A stretch of 60,163 nt of DNA from Gammaproteobacteria bacterium. GTDB taxonomy: Bacteria > Pseudomonadota > Gammaproteobacteria > Eutrophobiales > Eutrophobiaceae. Shown piece after piece: positions 7,250 to 15,687 of the stretch (its first letter is position 1; each line of letters starts with the position of its first letter). The notes beneath the pieces were generated by a model that ran no database searches, was not told where the DNA came from, and worked only from the letters and a program-made list of their open reading frames with translations. The translations under genes were made by a program, and so were the position numbers. The DNA lies in the NCBI GenBank assembly GCA_028819495.1, contig JAPPLI010000152.1, positions 1-60,163 on the forward strand, given 5' to 3'.

Positions 7250-8548
7250 GTGGCGAAATCACCAGAATCGTTTACGGTTGCACAATTCGCGGCAATTGCG
7301 GTGTGTTTCGTGCTGCAAATCATCGATGGCATGGACGTGCTGGTGGTGGCTTACGCCGGTCCGCAGATAATCGAGGAATGGGGCATCACCAAGGGCACCT
7401 ATGGCTATATTTTCAGCGCGGGCGTCGCCGGCATGACCATGGGTTCGTTTTTCCTCACGCCGTTTGCCGACATCATCGGCCGACGCCGGGCGGTGCTTGC
7501 AGCGGTCACAATCATTGCCTCGAGCATGTTGCTCACGGCCTTCGTCACCTCGATTGCGCAGTTGCTGGCCTTGCGCTTCATCGTCGGACTTGGGATCGGC
7601 CTGGCAGGACCGACTCTGTCGACCATTGGTGCGGAATACTCGCCGCCACGCTACCGGCATTTCGTCGTGTCGATGATCGGCGCCGGCTATGCCGTGGGCG
7701 CGATGCTCACCGGCGTTGTCGCTGCGTACATCGTGCCCGAGTATGGCTGGCGGGCAATGTTCATCACTGCAGCGGTGGTTACCGGCATCATGCTGCCGGT
7801 CGCATTCGTGATGTTACCGGAGTCACTGGAATTCCTGCTGAAAAAACAGCCCCCCGGCGCGTTGGCGCAGGCCAACCGGCTGCTCAGCCGGCTCGGTCGC
7901 CCGCAGCTGGACGAACTCCCCGCCGCCACCGCCGAAAAACGTAGCGGCCTGGGCGTCGGCAATCTGCTCGTCGAAAACCGCCGCCGCTCCACCCTGGGGC
8001 TCTGGATGGGCTTTTTCATGGTTTATGCCACCGTGTATTTTCTGCTGGGCTTCGTCCCGGCAATTGTCAAGGACATGGGTTACCCGGAGGAGCAGTACAT
8101 ACTTGCGGGCACGGTTTACAACCTCGGCGGTCTGGTCGGCATCTTCGTCCTTGGAGCGCTGTTCACCCGCTATCGCCTGGCCGCGGTCATTATTGGTTTT
8201 CAAGTGGCTTCAGCTGTTTTCATGGTGGCATTCGGTGTGTTGACGCCGCCGCTGGCGACATTGTTGACGGTGATCTGCGTGTTGGGGTTCTTCAGCCAGG
8301 CTGGTCTCATCGGCATGGTGGCGGCGGCCGTGCGTCTTTACCCGACTGAATTGCGCGCCACGGGTGTCGGCTGGGGTCAGGGTATGGGCCGGGCAGGCGC
8401 CATCATCGGCCCCATTACAGGCGGGCTGCTGATGGTGCCCGGGTATTCGCGCGCCCTGAATTTCAGCCTGTTTGCCATACCGTTCGTGCTGGCCGCGCTG
8501 GCGGTGATGTTCATCCGCTTTCCGAAGGAGCCTGCTGAAAAGGGATAG
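7250..8548 (+). CDS. MFS transporter, aromatic acid:H+ symporter type
   Basis: 432 residues with twelve predicted membrane segments. The MFS signatures are GRRR in the loop after TM2 (ADIIGRRRAVLAA) and a central cytoplasmic loop rich in charge. The segment IDGMDVLVVAYAGPQI in TM1 resembles the DGxD motif of AAHS (PcaK/BenK-like) carriers, which take up hydroxybenzoates and similar acids with protons. The start is GTG at 7250, chosen for the Shine-Dalgarno AAGGGGAG six bases upstream. It precedes a TonB-dependent receptor, so the two probably move the same compound across the inner and outer membranes. Confidence 0.85.
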   Translation: MAKSPESFTVAQFAAIAVCFVLQIIDGMDVLVVAYAGPQIIEEWGITKGTYGYIFSAGVAGMTMGSFFLTPFADIIGRRRAVLAAVTIIASSMLLTAFVTSIAQLLALRFIVGLGIGLAGPTLSTIGAEYSPPRYRHFVVSMIGAGYAVGAMLTGVVAAYIVPEYGWRAMFITAAVVTGIMLPVAFVMLPESLEFLLKKQPPGALAQANRLLSRLGRPQLDELPAATAEKRSGLGVGNLLVENRRRSTLGLWMGFFMVYATVYFLLGFVPAIVKDMGYPEEQYILAGTVYNLGGLVGIFVLGALFTRYRLAAVIIGFQVASAVFMVAFGVLTPPLATLLTVICVLGFFSQAGLIGMVAAAVRLYPTELRATGVGWGQGMGRAGAIIGPITGGLLMVPGYSRALNFSLFAIPFVLAALAVMFIRFPKEPAEKG

Positions 8549-8575
8549 GAAAATCAATCTGCAGAGCAGAGGAAT

Positions 8576-8603
8576 TGCCGTTTGTATTTTAGCGAAAACG
8601 GCA
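8576..8603 (+). promoter_or_regulatory. Inverted repeat between the MFS and TonB receptor genes
   Basis: TGCCGTTT (8576-8583) and AAACGGCA (8596-8603) are perfect complements around a 12-nt AT-rich loop, 43 bp before the receptor ATG. No T run follows, so it could be an operator or an RNA stem rather than a terminator. Confidence 0.35.
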
Positions 8604-8645
8604 TTAACATGGAGCAGCTAAACGATATAGGGGGAGGTCTTCGTA

Positions 8646-11177
8646 ATGACTCAACGCACGATCGGCTCACGCGTCATCAGCGTGTTTTCGGCCACAATAA
8701 TCGCCGCGGTCACGTATCCTGCCGGCGCCCAGGTGCTGGAAGAAGTCATCGTCACGGCGCAGAAGCGCGAACAGAACGTGCAGGACGTCGGCATCGCCAT
8801 CACCGCGTTCAGTGGCGCGCAGCTCAAGGAACTGCGGATGACCGAGAGTACCGACGTCGCCTACATGAGCGCCGGCGTATTTGTCTCCGGTAGCAGCGCC
8901 GGACAGACCCGCGAGTTCACGATTCGCGGCGTCACCCAGAACGACTTCGCCGATTTTGCCGAGAACCCGAATGCTACCTACGTTGATGAAGGCTATATCG
9001 GATTTCGCCAGGGTAATGTGTTCGCGGCTTTCGACCTCCAACGTGTCGAGATCCTGAAGGGTCCGCAAGGGACGCTGTTCGGACGTAACGCTACGGGTGG
9101 CGCGGTCGCTTACCACACCAAGAAGCCCACGGAGGAGACCGAAGGTTTTCTCGATCTGACCTACGGTCGCGAAAATACTTTCAACGCCGAAGGCGCGATC
9201 AGCGGCAGTCTCAGCGATGGAGTACGCGCACGGATGTCGGGCATGTACAAGCGTCATGATCCCATCCTTAACAACGTCTACCCATTCGAGGCGGTCCCTA
9301 ATCCGGCCGGCCCCGGCAGTCCGCCGTGGTTCGGCTCGGCGACCAGCGATGCGGACGACGTCTGGAACGACAATCAATGGGCGCTGCGCGGCCAGTTGGA
9401 ATTCGACGTTGCCGATAACGTCCAGTTCCTGGTTTCCGGTTTCGCCGGGCGCGCGAAGATCAGCACCTCTCCCAATCAGCACATTGCGACCACGGGGGTG
9501 CGCATCGACAGTGATGGCGATGGCGAGTTGGATGACACCATCAACAGTATCTTCGCTGCGGACGATCCGCTCGGCTGTGAAGTGATAAACGGCGAGACCG
9601 GCGGTTGCCTGCCCATCAGCCTGACCGACGGCGAGTTCTTTCCGGGTCCCCCGCTGTACGGGCGGTCTGATGCCGTGCGTCCCGTAGTGGGCGGTGACTT
9701 CTGGGGACACATCGACCCCGATGGGGATGGTTTCGATATTTCCAGCGACATGACGTCCGATGATTTCAACCGGAATGAAACCGAAGGCGTCACCGCGAAG
9801 ATTACGTGGGATATCAACGAAGATTTGACCCTGACATCGGTTTCGCATTACATGCATTTCCTGATGCGCGAATCGATCGACGTTGAGGGTTCTCCGACCG
9901 CGCAAGGGGCCATCTCACGTGATACCACTGCTGACAACTTCGCCCAGGAGTTGCGCCTGAACGGTCAGTTCGGTCGCGTCGATTTCGTCGCCGGTTTGTA
10001 CTATCTATGGATGGAAACCAACGACCGGAACGCATTCGACTTCTCCGAGGGCGGGCCGTTAACCACCGCCCTGACGCCGTTTCTCCTCTCGTTTTTCAAT
10101 CCGTTCGGCGTGGCCCCCTTTCAGCCGGGCGGCGCCCGCTACCCCGGGGCGGTCGCCTCCAACAACATCGTCGATCTGGAGACGAACTCCTACTCGATTT
10201 TCGGCCAGATGGACATCGAACTCACGGACCGGTTTGAACTCGTTCTCGGTGCCCGGGTGGTGTTCGAAGACAAGGACTACGACTTCGTGAACGAGTTTTA
10301 CGGAAACGAGGACGATTTCCGCGTCGAGTTCGACAAACGCGTGCCGTTGGTGATCGAGTTCGCGCCGTATTCGGACAGCACCAGCGAGACACTGTGGACG
10401 GGCAAGGCCCAACTCAATTTCCGGCCCAATGATGACTGGCTGCTGTATTTCGGCGTGAATCGCGGCGTCAAGGCCGGCAGTTTCAACGGCCCGGTGAACG
10501 CCGGCCAGGCACGGCTCGCCGACGAGCTGTTCCCCTACGATTCCGAGGTGCTGCTCGCCTACGAGGCCGGGTTCAAGGCCACGCTGTTCGGCGGCAGTAC
10601 CCGGCTGAACGCCAGCGCGTACTATTATGATTATTCCGATTACCAGGCCTTCCTGTTCGTTGGTGCGTCGGGCGCCATTTTCAATAACGACGCGACGTAC
10701 AAGGGCGTGGAACTCGAACTGCTCTCAAGCCCTGTCGACAACTTCACGTTCATGTTCAATGCGTCCTACATCGATGCTGAAGTCGAGGACCTTGCGGTCG
10801 CGCCGAACGTGGAGCGGGATGTCGATCCGGCTTTCACTCCGGACGTGCAACTCAGCGGTCTGGTGCGCTACGAGTGGCCGGACTCATTGGCCGGCGGCAC
10901 TACCGCCATACAGGCGGAATTCGACTATGCGGCGCATCGTTACCAGAATATCCGCAACTTCGACGCGCAGAGGATGCCGTCGTACGTGATGGGCGATGTG
11001 CGGGCATCCTGGATCAGCGTCGATGAGCGTTGGGAACTCTCGGCGTTCGTCGAGAACGTCGCCGATGTGCGTACCATGTTCACCGGTTTCGACTTATCGA
11101 CGCTATGTGGGTGCACGACGGTGGGTTACTACAAGCCGCGCTGGTGGGGGATCCGGGCACGCTATAACTATTTCTAA
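8646..11177 (+). CDS. TonB-dependent outer-membrane receptor
   Basis: 843 residues. An N-terminal signal peptide (cleavage near TYPAGAQ) is followed by EEVIVTAQKREQNVQDV, a TonB-box/plug start common in receptors for plant or aromatic compounds and siderophores. The plug continues with LKGPQGTLFGRNATGGAV, and the long beta-barrel ends in phenylalanine (RYNYF), the outer-membrane insertion signal. A calcium-loop-like insert DSDGDGELDD lies near residue 290 and a second DPDGDGFD near 358. The Shine-Dalgarno GGGGGAGG precedes the ATG. It follows the AAHS-type carrier and precedes a hydroquinone reductase, suggesting uptake of an aromatic or quinone-yielding substrate rather than iron. Confidence 0.93.
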   Translation: MTQRTIGSRVISVFSATIIAAVTYPAGAQVLEEVIVTAQKREQNVQDVGIAITAFSGAQLKELRMTESTDVAYMSAGVFVSGSSAGQTREFTIRGVTQNDFADFAENPNATYVDEGYIGFRQGNVFAAFDLQRVEILKGPQGTLFGRNATGGAVAYHTKKPTEETEGFLDLTYGRENTFNAEGAISGSLSDGVRARMSGMYKRHDPILNNVYPFEAVPNPAGPGSPPWFGSATSDADDVWNDNQWALRGQLEFDVADNVQFLVSGFAGRAKISTSPNQHIATTGVRIDSDGDGELDDTINSIFAADDPLGCEVINGETGGCLPISLTDGEFFPGPPLYGRSDAVRPVVGGDFWGHIDPDGDGFDISSDMTSDDFNRNETEGVTAKITWDINEDLTLTSVSHYMHFLMRESIDVEGSPTAQGAISRDTTADNFAQELRLNGQFGRVDFVAGLYYLWMETNDRNAFDFSEGGPLTTALTPFLLSFFNPFGVAPFQPGGARYPGAVASNNIVDLETNSYSIFGQMDIELTDRFELVLGARVVFEDKDYDFVNEFYGNEDDFRVEFDKRVPLVIEFAPYSDSTSETLWTGKAQLNFRPNDDWLLYFGVNRGVKAGSFNGPVNAGQARLADELFPYDSEVLLAYEAGFKATLFGGSTRLNASAYYYDYSDYQAFLFVGASGAIFNNDATYKGVELELLSSPVDNFTFMFNASYIDAEVEDLAVAPNVERDVDPAFTPDVQLSGLVRYEWPDSLAGGTTAIQAEFDYAAHRYQNIRNFDAQRMPSYVMGDVRASWISVDERWELSAFVENVADVRTMFTGFDLSTLCGCTTVGYYKPRWWGIRARYNYF

Positions 11178-11184
11178 TCCAGGT

Positions 11185-12192
11185 ATGGGTATTCTTGTAG
11201 ACGGTGTCTGGCATTCGGGCGATCATCATAATACGGAAGAGCACGGCGGAAAGTTTGTCCGCAAGGACAGTACGTTTCGAAGCTGGGTGACGCCGGACGG
11301 AGCGGCCGGACCGAGCGGTGAGGGCGGGTTTCCGGCCGAACCCGGGCGTTACCACCTTTACGTGGTTACTGCCTGCCCGTGGGCCCACCGCACGTTGATT
11401 GTGCGGCGCTTGAAAGGATTGGAAGACGCGATCCCGGTGACGCGCCTGGTTCCCGAGATGACTGAGAACGGATGGTGCTTTGCCGAACCCGGCGCCGAGC
11501 CGCGGGCAGACCCGGACCCGCTCTACGGCGCGCAACATCTCTACCAGATTTATTTGCGCGCGGATCCGAAGTGCAGCGCGCGCCCGACCGTTCCGGTGCT
11601 CTGGGACAAGCAGCGGGAGACGATCGTCAACAACGAATCTTCCGAAATTCTGCGCATGTTCAACAGCGCCTTTAATGACTTTGCCGGTAATCCCGATCTT
11701 GACCTGTATCCGGAACAACTACGGAAAGACATCGACGAGCTGAATGCCGAAATATACACAAACGTAAACAATGGCGTTTACCGGTGCGGGTTCGCAACGA
11801 CCCAGGATGCATACGACAGCGCGGTATCGGCCTTGTTTGCAACCCTGGATAAGGTGGAGGCGCGTCTCGACGGCCGGCGCTATCTGGTCGGCGACCGCCT
11901 GACAGAGGCCGATTGGCGACTCTACACCACACTGCTGCGCTTCGATGCTGCATATTTCAGTTTCTTCAAATGTAACTTGCGGCGTATCGCGGATTATCCG
12001 AATTTGAGCAACTACCTGCGGGAGCTTTATCAAATCGGCGGGATCGCGGAACTTCTGGATATCGAAGACGCGAAACGCCAGTACTACTCGCTGGAAAAAG
12101 CCTGGTACGGCCGTCCCGCGATCGTGCCTCGGGGACCGGTGCAGGACCTTACCGCTCCTCACGACAGGCAACGCCTGCCGGCCGCGGCTTGA
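11185..12192 (+). CDS. Glutathionyl-hydroquinone reductase (Xi-class GST)
   Basis: 335 residues from the ATG at 11185, eight bases after the receptor stop. The open frame extends upstream inside the receptor gene, but only this start gives the normal family N-terminus (MGILVDGVWHSG). The thioredoxin-fold domain carries the catalytic C-P-W-A-H-R motif (Cys64), and a helical C-terminal GST domain follows. Family members such as PcpF, YqjG and Ecm4 reduce glutathionyl-(hydro)quinones, rescuing quinone adducts formed during aromatic degradation. The gene lies in the transport-catabolism block, which fits that role. Confidence 0.9.
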   Translation: MGILVDGVWHSGDHHNTEEHGGKFVRKDSTFRSWVTPDGAAGPSGEGGFPAEPGRYHLYVVTACPWAHRTLIVRRLKGLEDAIPVTRLVPEMTENGWCFAEPGAEPRADPDPLYGAQHLYQIYLRADPKCSARPTVPVLWDKQRETIVNNESSEILRMFNSAFNDFAGNPDLDLYPEQLRKDIDELNAEIYTNVNNGVYRCGFATTQDAYDSAVSALFATLDKVEARLDGRRYLVGDRLTEADWRLYTTLLRFDAAYFSFFKCNLRRIADYPNLSNYLRELYQIGGIAELLDIEDAKRQYYSLEKAWYGRPAIVPRGPVQDLTAPHDRQRLPAAA

Positions 12193-12299
12193 ACTCGATC
12201 GCCCGGGACGGCGGAAGTGCGGGTTCGGTTTTTGTTAGCGAATTACTGGATTTTGATTTAGTATTTGCCGATAACACTATGTAAAAACAGGTGAAAAAC

Positions 12300-12536
12300 A
12301 TGAGCGAAGCACAATGCCCACAAAATGGTCCCTATGGGGTCGAAATTGAAGCGGGGATTTATTTCTGGTGTAGCTGTGGTCGTTCTGATAACCAGCCTTT
12401 TTGCGATGGTTCCCATAAAGGCACCGATTTTACGCCGGTAAAATTTGAACTTAAGCAAACCGGATCCCTCTGGTTATGTGGTTGTAAACGAAGCAGTAAG
12501 GGCTACCTCTGCGACGGTAGTCACAAAAACAGTTGA
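12300..12536 (+). CDS. CDGSH-type [2Fe-2S] protein
   Basis: 78 residues with two CDGSH motifs, each giving three Cys and one His ligands for a [2Fe-2S] cluster: Cys24, Cys26, Cys35, His39 and Cys60, Cys62, Cys71, His75. Two motifs in one short chain match monomeric bacterial and MiNT-type proteins. They act in electron transfer or cluster storage. The second motif has tyrosine where proline usually stands before the last Cys. ATG 12300 is taken as start; an in-frame GTG at 12291 would add three residues. Placed ahead of a flavin oxygenase gene, it could serve as an electron carrier, but that is inference. Confidence 0.9.
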   Translation: MSEAQCPQNGPYGVEIEAGIYFWCSCGRSDNQPFCDGSHKGTDFTPVKFELKQTGSLWLCGCKRSSKGYLCDGSHKNS

Positions 12537-12547
12537 GTTAAAGCATC

Positions 12548-13756
12548 ATGGATACCACTGTCAAAGATCAGGAAGAATTAGCCAATACGCTTATCGATCG
12601 AGCCAGGGGCGTCGCCGCCGACTTGCGAGAGCGGGCAGGGGAGGCAGAGCAGCAACGCCGTATCCATGCGGAGTCTTTCCGGGCAATGAAACAAGCAGAC
12701 CTGTTCCGTGCCTATGTACCGGTGCGCTATGGTGGTTATGAATTGCATCCGCGTTATTTCTGGCGCATTGCGGCTGAACTTTCCAAGGCTTGTCCCTCAT
12801 CCAGTTGGGTGTATACCGTGATGTCCTGTCATTCCTATTTGATGGCGCTTTTTCCGGAGCAGTCCCAGGAAGAAGTGTTTGGCGCTGATCCCAATGTCGG
12901 GATAACGGGTATTCTTCCGGACCGCACAACGGCAACGAAAGTCGATGGTGGTTATGTCTTAAAGAACAGTGTTTGGCCATTTGGCTCCGGTTGCCATAAC
13001 GCGGACTGGTTTATGCTGGGTGCGCAAATACCCGGTTTACCGCCGGGACACGACAAGGCGTTTTTCATGGTACCACCGGCGGACATTGAAATTAATGATG
13101 ACTGGTATGTGGCCGGTCTTAAAGCGACAGGCAGTAACAGTGTCAAGTTGAAGCAGGACGAGTACTTCGTGCCCGGTCACAGGATGATGAAGGCGGAAAC
13201 TGCCCTGGTACACAAATGCGGTAGCATAAGACCATTGTTGTATCGCGCACCATTCGGTGCGATTATGCCGGTTACATTGGGGGCAGGGACTGCCGTTGGC
13301 GCCGCAGTCGCAGCGCTGGAATTTCATGAAGACCTGATTCTAAACCGCTCGGCGAGACCCATGGTGTATACCGCCGACATTCCAAAAAAAGATTTACCTT
13401 CAACCCACCATATCCTGGGTGATGTTACGGCTAAACTGGAATCCGCAATCTTGATGACAGATCATGCCTGTGATCTATGTTTTGACGGGGCTGTGCATAA
13501 TGAAAAGGTAATGAGTGCACAGGACCGGGCGCGGATCAGATTGTTCGGTGTCCATGCCATGCATCTATGCCGGGAAGTCGTCAACATCCTGTTCCAGGAC
13601 TCCGGTGGCTCATCATTGCATGAACGCTCTCATATGCAACGGCTCTATCGTGACATTAATGCCATGACCATGCATGAGGCCATGCATGAAGAAATTATTA
13701 AAGAGGTATATGGCCGACTCCGTTTGAATCAATCCACCACCCATTGGTTGTTGTAG
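12548..13756 (+). CDS. Acyl-CoA dehydrogenase-fold flavin-dependent monooxygenase
   Basis: 402 residues with the acyl-CoA dehydrogenase fold. The helical N-terminal domain contains FRAMKQADLFRAYVPVRYGG, a beta domain contains VWPFGSGCHNADWFMLGA, and a C-terminal four-helix domain resembles Acyl-CoA_dh_2. This arrangement with SGC/SGS before an aromatic-rich stretch is typical of two-component oxygenases (HpaB C2, HsaA, DszC-like) that use reduced flavin to hydroxylate phenols. No flavin reductase gene is adjacent. A Rieske ferredoxin gene faces it 14 bp downstream on the other strand. A true dehydrogenase cannot be excluded. Confidence 0.75.
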   Translation: MDTTVKDQEELANTLIDRARGVAADLRERAGEAEQQRRIHAESFRAMKQADLFRAYVPVRYGGYELHPRYFWRIAAELSKACPSSSWVYTVMSCHSYLMALFPEQSQEEVFGADPNVGITGILPDRTTATKVDGGYVLKNSVWPFGSGCHNADWFMLGAQIPGLPPGHDKAFFMVPPADIEINDDWYVAGLKATGSNSVKLKQDEYFVPGHRMMKAETALVHKCGSIRPLLYRAPFGAIMPVTLGAGTAVGAAVAALEFHEDLILNRSARPMVYTADIPKKDLPSTHHILGDVTAKLESAILMTDHACDLCFDGAVHNEKVMSAQDRARIRLFGVHAMHLCREVVNILFQDSGGSSLHERSHMQRLYRDINAMTMHEAMHEEIIKEVYGRLRLNQSTTHWLL

Positions 13757-13770
13757 ATGGAGACGCCTTC

Positions 13771-14100
13771 CTATGGTTGTTTTTTGCGGGCCTGGAGGCG
13801 GGAACCGTCACGCCTGATCTCAAAGATATCGATACATTGCGGTCCGGCGTTCACGCCTTTGCCGGAAGCAAGATTGAATATGAAGCCGTGGAGTGAGCAG
13901 CGGAGCATTTTGCCATTCCCCATTATTACGCCACGGCGGACAAAATCGCCGTCCTTATGTGGACACAATCGCTGGGCGCCACGGTAATCATCACCGATTT
14001 GGAAAATGACGATGTCTTCACCGCCAACCGTGGCTGCTACCGGGAACTCCGACTCCTCCGCGTCGATCTCCCGGAGATCATGCCACTCTCCTTCACCCAT
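13771..14100 (-). CDS. Rieske [2Fe-2S] ferredoxin
   Basis: 109 residues with a single Rieske domain. Cys46-x-His48 (CPHKDGD) and Cys68-x2-His71 (CSLHGF) are the four cluster ligands. Stand-alone Rieske ferredoxins pass electrons to ring-hydroxylating oxygenases or related enzymes. The gene is the last of a minus-strand series (katG, two amidohydrolases, then this one, gaps of 14-80 bp) and converges with the flavin monooxygenase gene. Rieske oxygenase alpha subunits occur elsewhere in the window (49042 and 59892), so it might serve them. Confidence 0.9.
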   Translation of the reverse strand: MGEGEWHDLREIDAEESEFPVAATVGGEDIVIFQIGDDYRGAQRLCPHKDGDFVRRGVIMGNGKMLRCSLHGFIFNLASGKGVNAGPQCIDIFEIRRDGSRLQARKKQP

Positions 14101-14114
14101 ACAAAACGCTTCGC

Positions 14115-15608
14115 CTAGGCTGCCGCCCGGACTCCGCCTCCCACCTGCTGGATTCGGTCCAGGGCAAAGCCGCGTTCAATGCGGGTAAGAAATAATCCGA
14201 TCTGGTAAGTGAACGGTTCTTCCAGGAAACATTTATAGGTGGCGGTCAAGGCGTCCGCAAGCGGCAAGCCGACTTTGTCGCAGGTCCCGTAGAAACATTG
14301 CTGGACCCGGGTGGCGACATCGAGATCAACCGTTGTATGGTCCCAATTCAACTGGCTGAGATCGGCGGCCAGCGCGTCCAGGAAGGCCTTTTGGCCTGGT
14401 ACCAGGGTGGCGGCCCGTTGCGGAATAACGTCTTCATCGATCATCGGCAGCCAGTTGCGTTCGTTGCGGGCCAGGGTGACATCGCAGTCGTAGCGCACAC
14501 CACGTTTGAATGCCATTACCGGCAGGATCTGGCGGTCGCTCTTGCGGGTTTGCTGCTCACAATCTTCCAGTTCAAAATCGCCGTCTTCGATTTTCATCAC
14601 ACTGACATCCGCCAGCCTCCCGACAGCCAGGCTGCCTGCATGATCATCAATGCCGATGGCGCGAGCCGGCGCGATAGTGATGCCTTCGATGATTTGTTCA
14701 GGCTCGAATCCCAACGCCAACATGCAGGTCAGCACATTGGTGAAGGAGTACACCGGGTGCATTACGTTGAATTGTTGCAGGTCTGAACTGATGGTGTGAG
14801 GCAGCAAGTCCTGGGCGATGGCTTTTTCAGCAATATCAAAAGAAAAATTTGTAGAGCCCATGCCGATATCGAATAAGACTCCGCGCTTTTGAGCGGCCCG
14901 GACTTCACGCCGGATTTTACCGTCCTCGTTCAAGATTGTGCCGGGATTGCCATGATATATATGGGTAATCATGTCGCCACGCTCAGCGACCTCGAAGGCA
15001 GGCCCGGTAGTGTCACGCCTCTGCTCCACCTGGAAGTCACCGATGTGGGTATAGGTAGGCAACTCGAGAATTTGAGCTGCGCCTTTGCCCAATCGCAGCG
15101 GCCCCCAATCATGGTCGCCAAAGGCGCCGAGCTTCAAATAAGCAAATACGTCACGATTCTCATTGACGATGTCGAGCCAGGCCGCCATATCCCATGCGCC
15201 TAATGTGCGGACATCACCTTCAATATAGGACGAACTGACGATACCCATTGGCCGCACGTACGGGCCGCAATACAGATCGGTGACGGTGGCATCGGTCATC
15301 AAGGCCTTGAATTCCGGGAAGCTGCCAAATCCGGGTCCACCGGCATCAACAAACGTTGTGACACCCCCATAGATCCCGATGTAATCGGGATAGGCGAAGC
15401 CGAGGTCGCCATAGGCGTGTACGTGGATGTCAACCCAGCCAGGGGTGACGATCATGCCGGAGACATCAACAACGTCGGCATCTGCGCCTGATTCTGTATC
15501 ACCAATGGCGGCGATCTTGCCGTCAGTAATAGTGAGATCGGTAAACTTGTCCAGACCCTGGGACGGATCGATTATCCGACCCCCGCGTAATATGGTGGAT
15601 TGAGACAT
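14115..15608 (-). CDS. Metal-dependent amidohydrolase (dihydroorotase/deacetylase-like)
   Basis: 497 residues. N-terminal beta sandwich typical of cyclic amidohydrolases (ILRGGRIIDPSQGLDKFTD), then the metal motif His62-Val-His64 (PGWVDIHVHAYGDLG), histidines in THIGD and THIYHG, and a late Asp in SSDLQQF. This pattern fits the group annotated as amidohydrolase/deacetylase, which hydrolyses cyclic or N-acyl amides. The start at 15608 is preferred over an upstream in-frame ATG because GGGGA sits eight bases before it and the family N-terminus begins there. It lies between another amidohydrolase and a Rieske ferredoxin. Confidence 0.82.
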   Translation of the reverse strand: MSQSTILRGGRIIDPSQGLDKFTDLTITDGKIAAIGDTESGADADVVDVSGMIVTPGWVDIHVHAYGDLGFAYPDYIGIYGGVTTFVDAGGPGFGSFPEFKALMTDATVTDLYCGPYVRPMGIVSSSYIEGDVRTLGAWDMAAWLDIVNENRDVFAYLKLGAFGDHDWGPLRLGKGAAQILELPTYTHIGDFQVEQRRDTTGPAFEVAERGDMITHIYHGNPGTILNEDGKIRREVRAAQKRGVLFDIGMGSTNFSFDIAEKAIAQDLLPHTISSDLQQFNVMHPVYSFTNVLTCMLALGFEPEQIIEGITIAPARAIGIDDHAGSLAVGRLADVSVMKIEDGDFELEDCEQQTRKSDRQILPVMAFKRGVRYDCDVTLARNERNWLPMIDEDVIPQRAATLVPGQKAFLDALAADLSQLNWDHTTVDLDVATRVQQCFYGTCDKVGLPLADALTATYKCFLEEPFTYQIGLFLTRIERGFALDRIQQVGGGVRAAA

Positions 15609-15687
15609 GAAGCAATTCCCCAATTAATGGACCGATTGCCCAGTATAGAAGTTGTTTGCAACGAAGTCGAGCACTTTGGAAAGGGTA

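Noticed and set aside
8667..9905. 412-codon minus-strand frame inside the TonB receptor gene
   Set aside because: Antisense shadow; the plus strand has a full receptor with signal peptide and terminal Phe.
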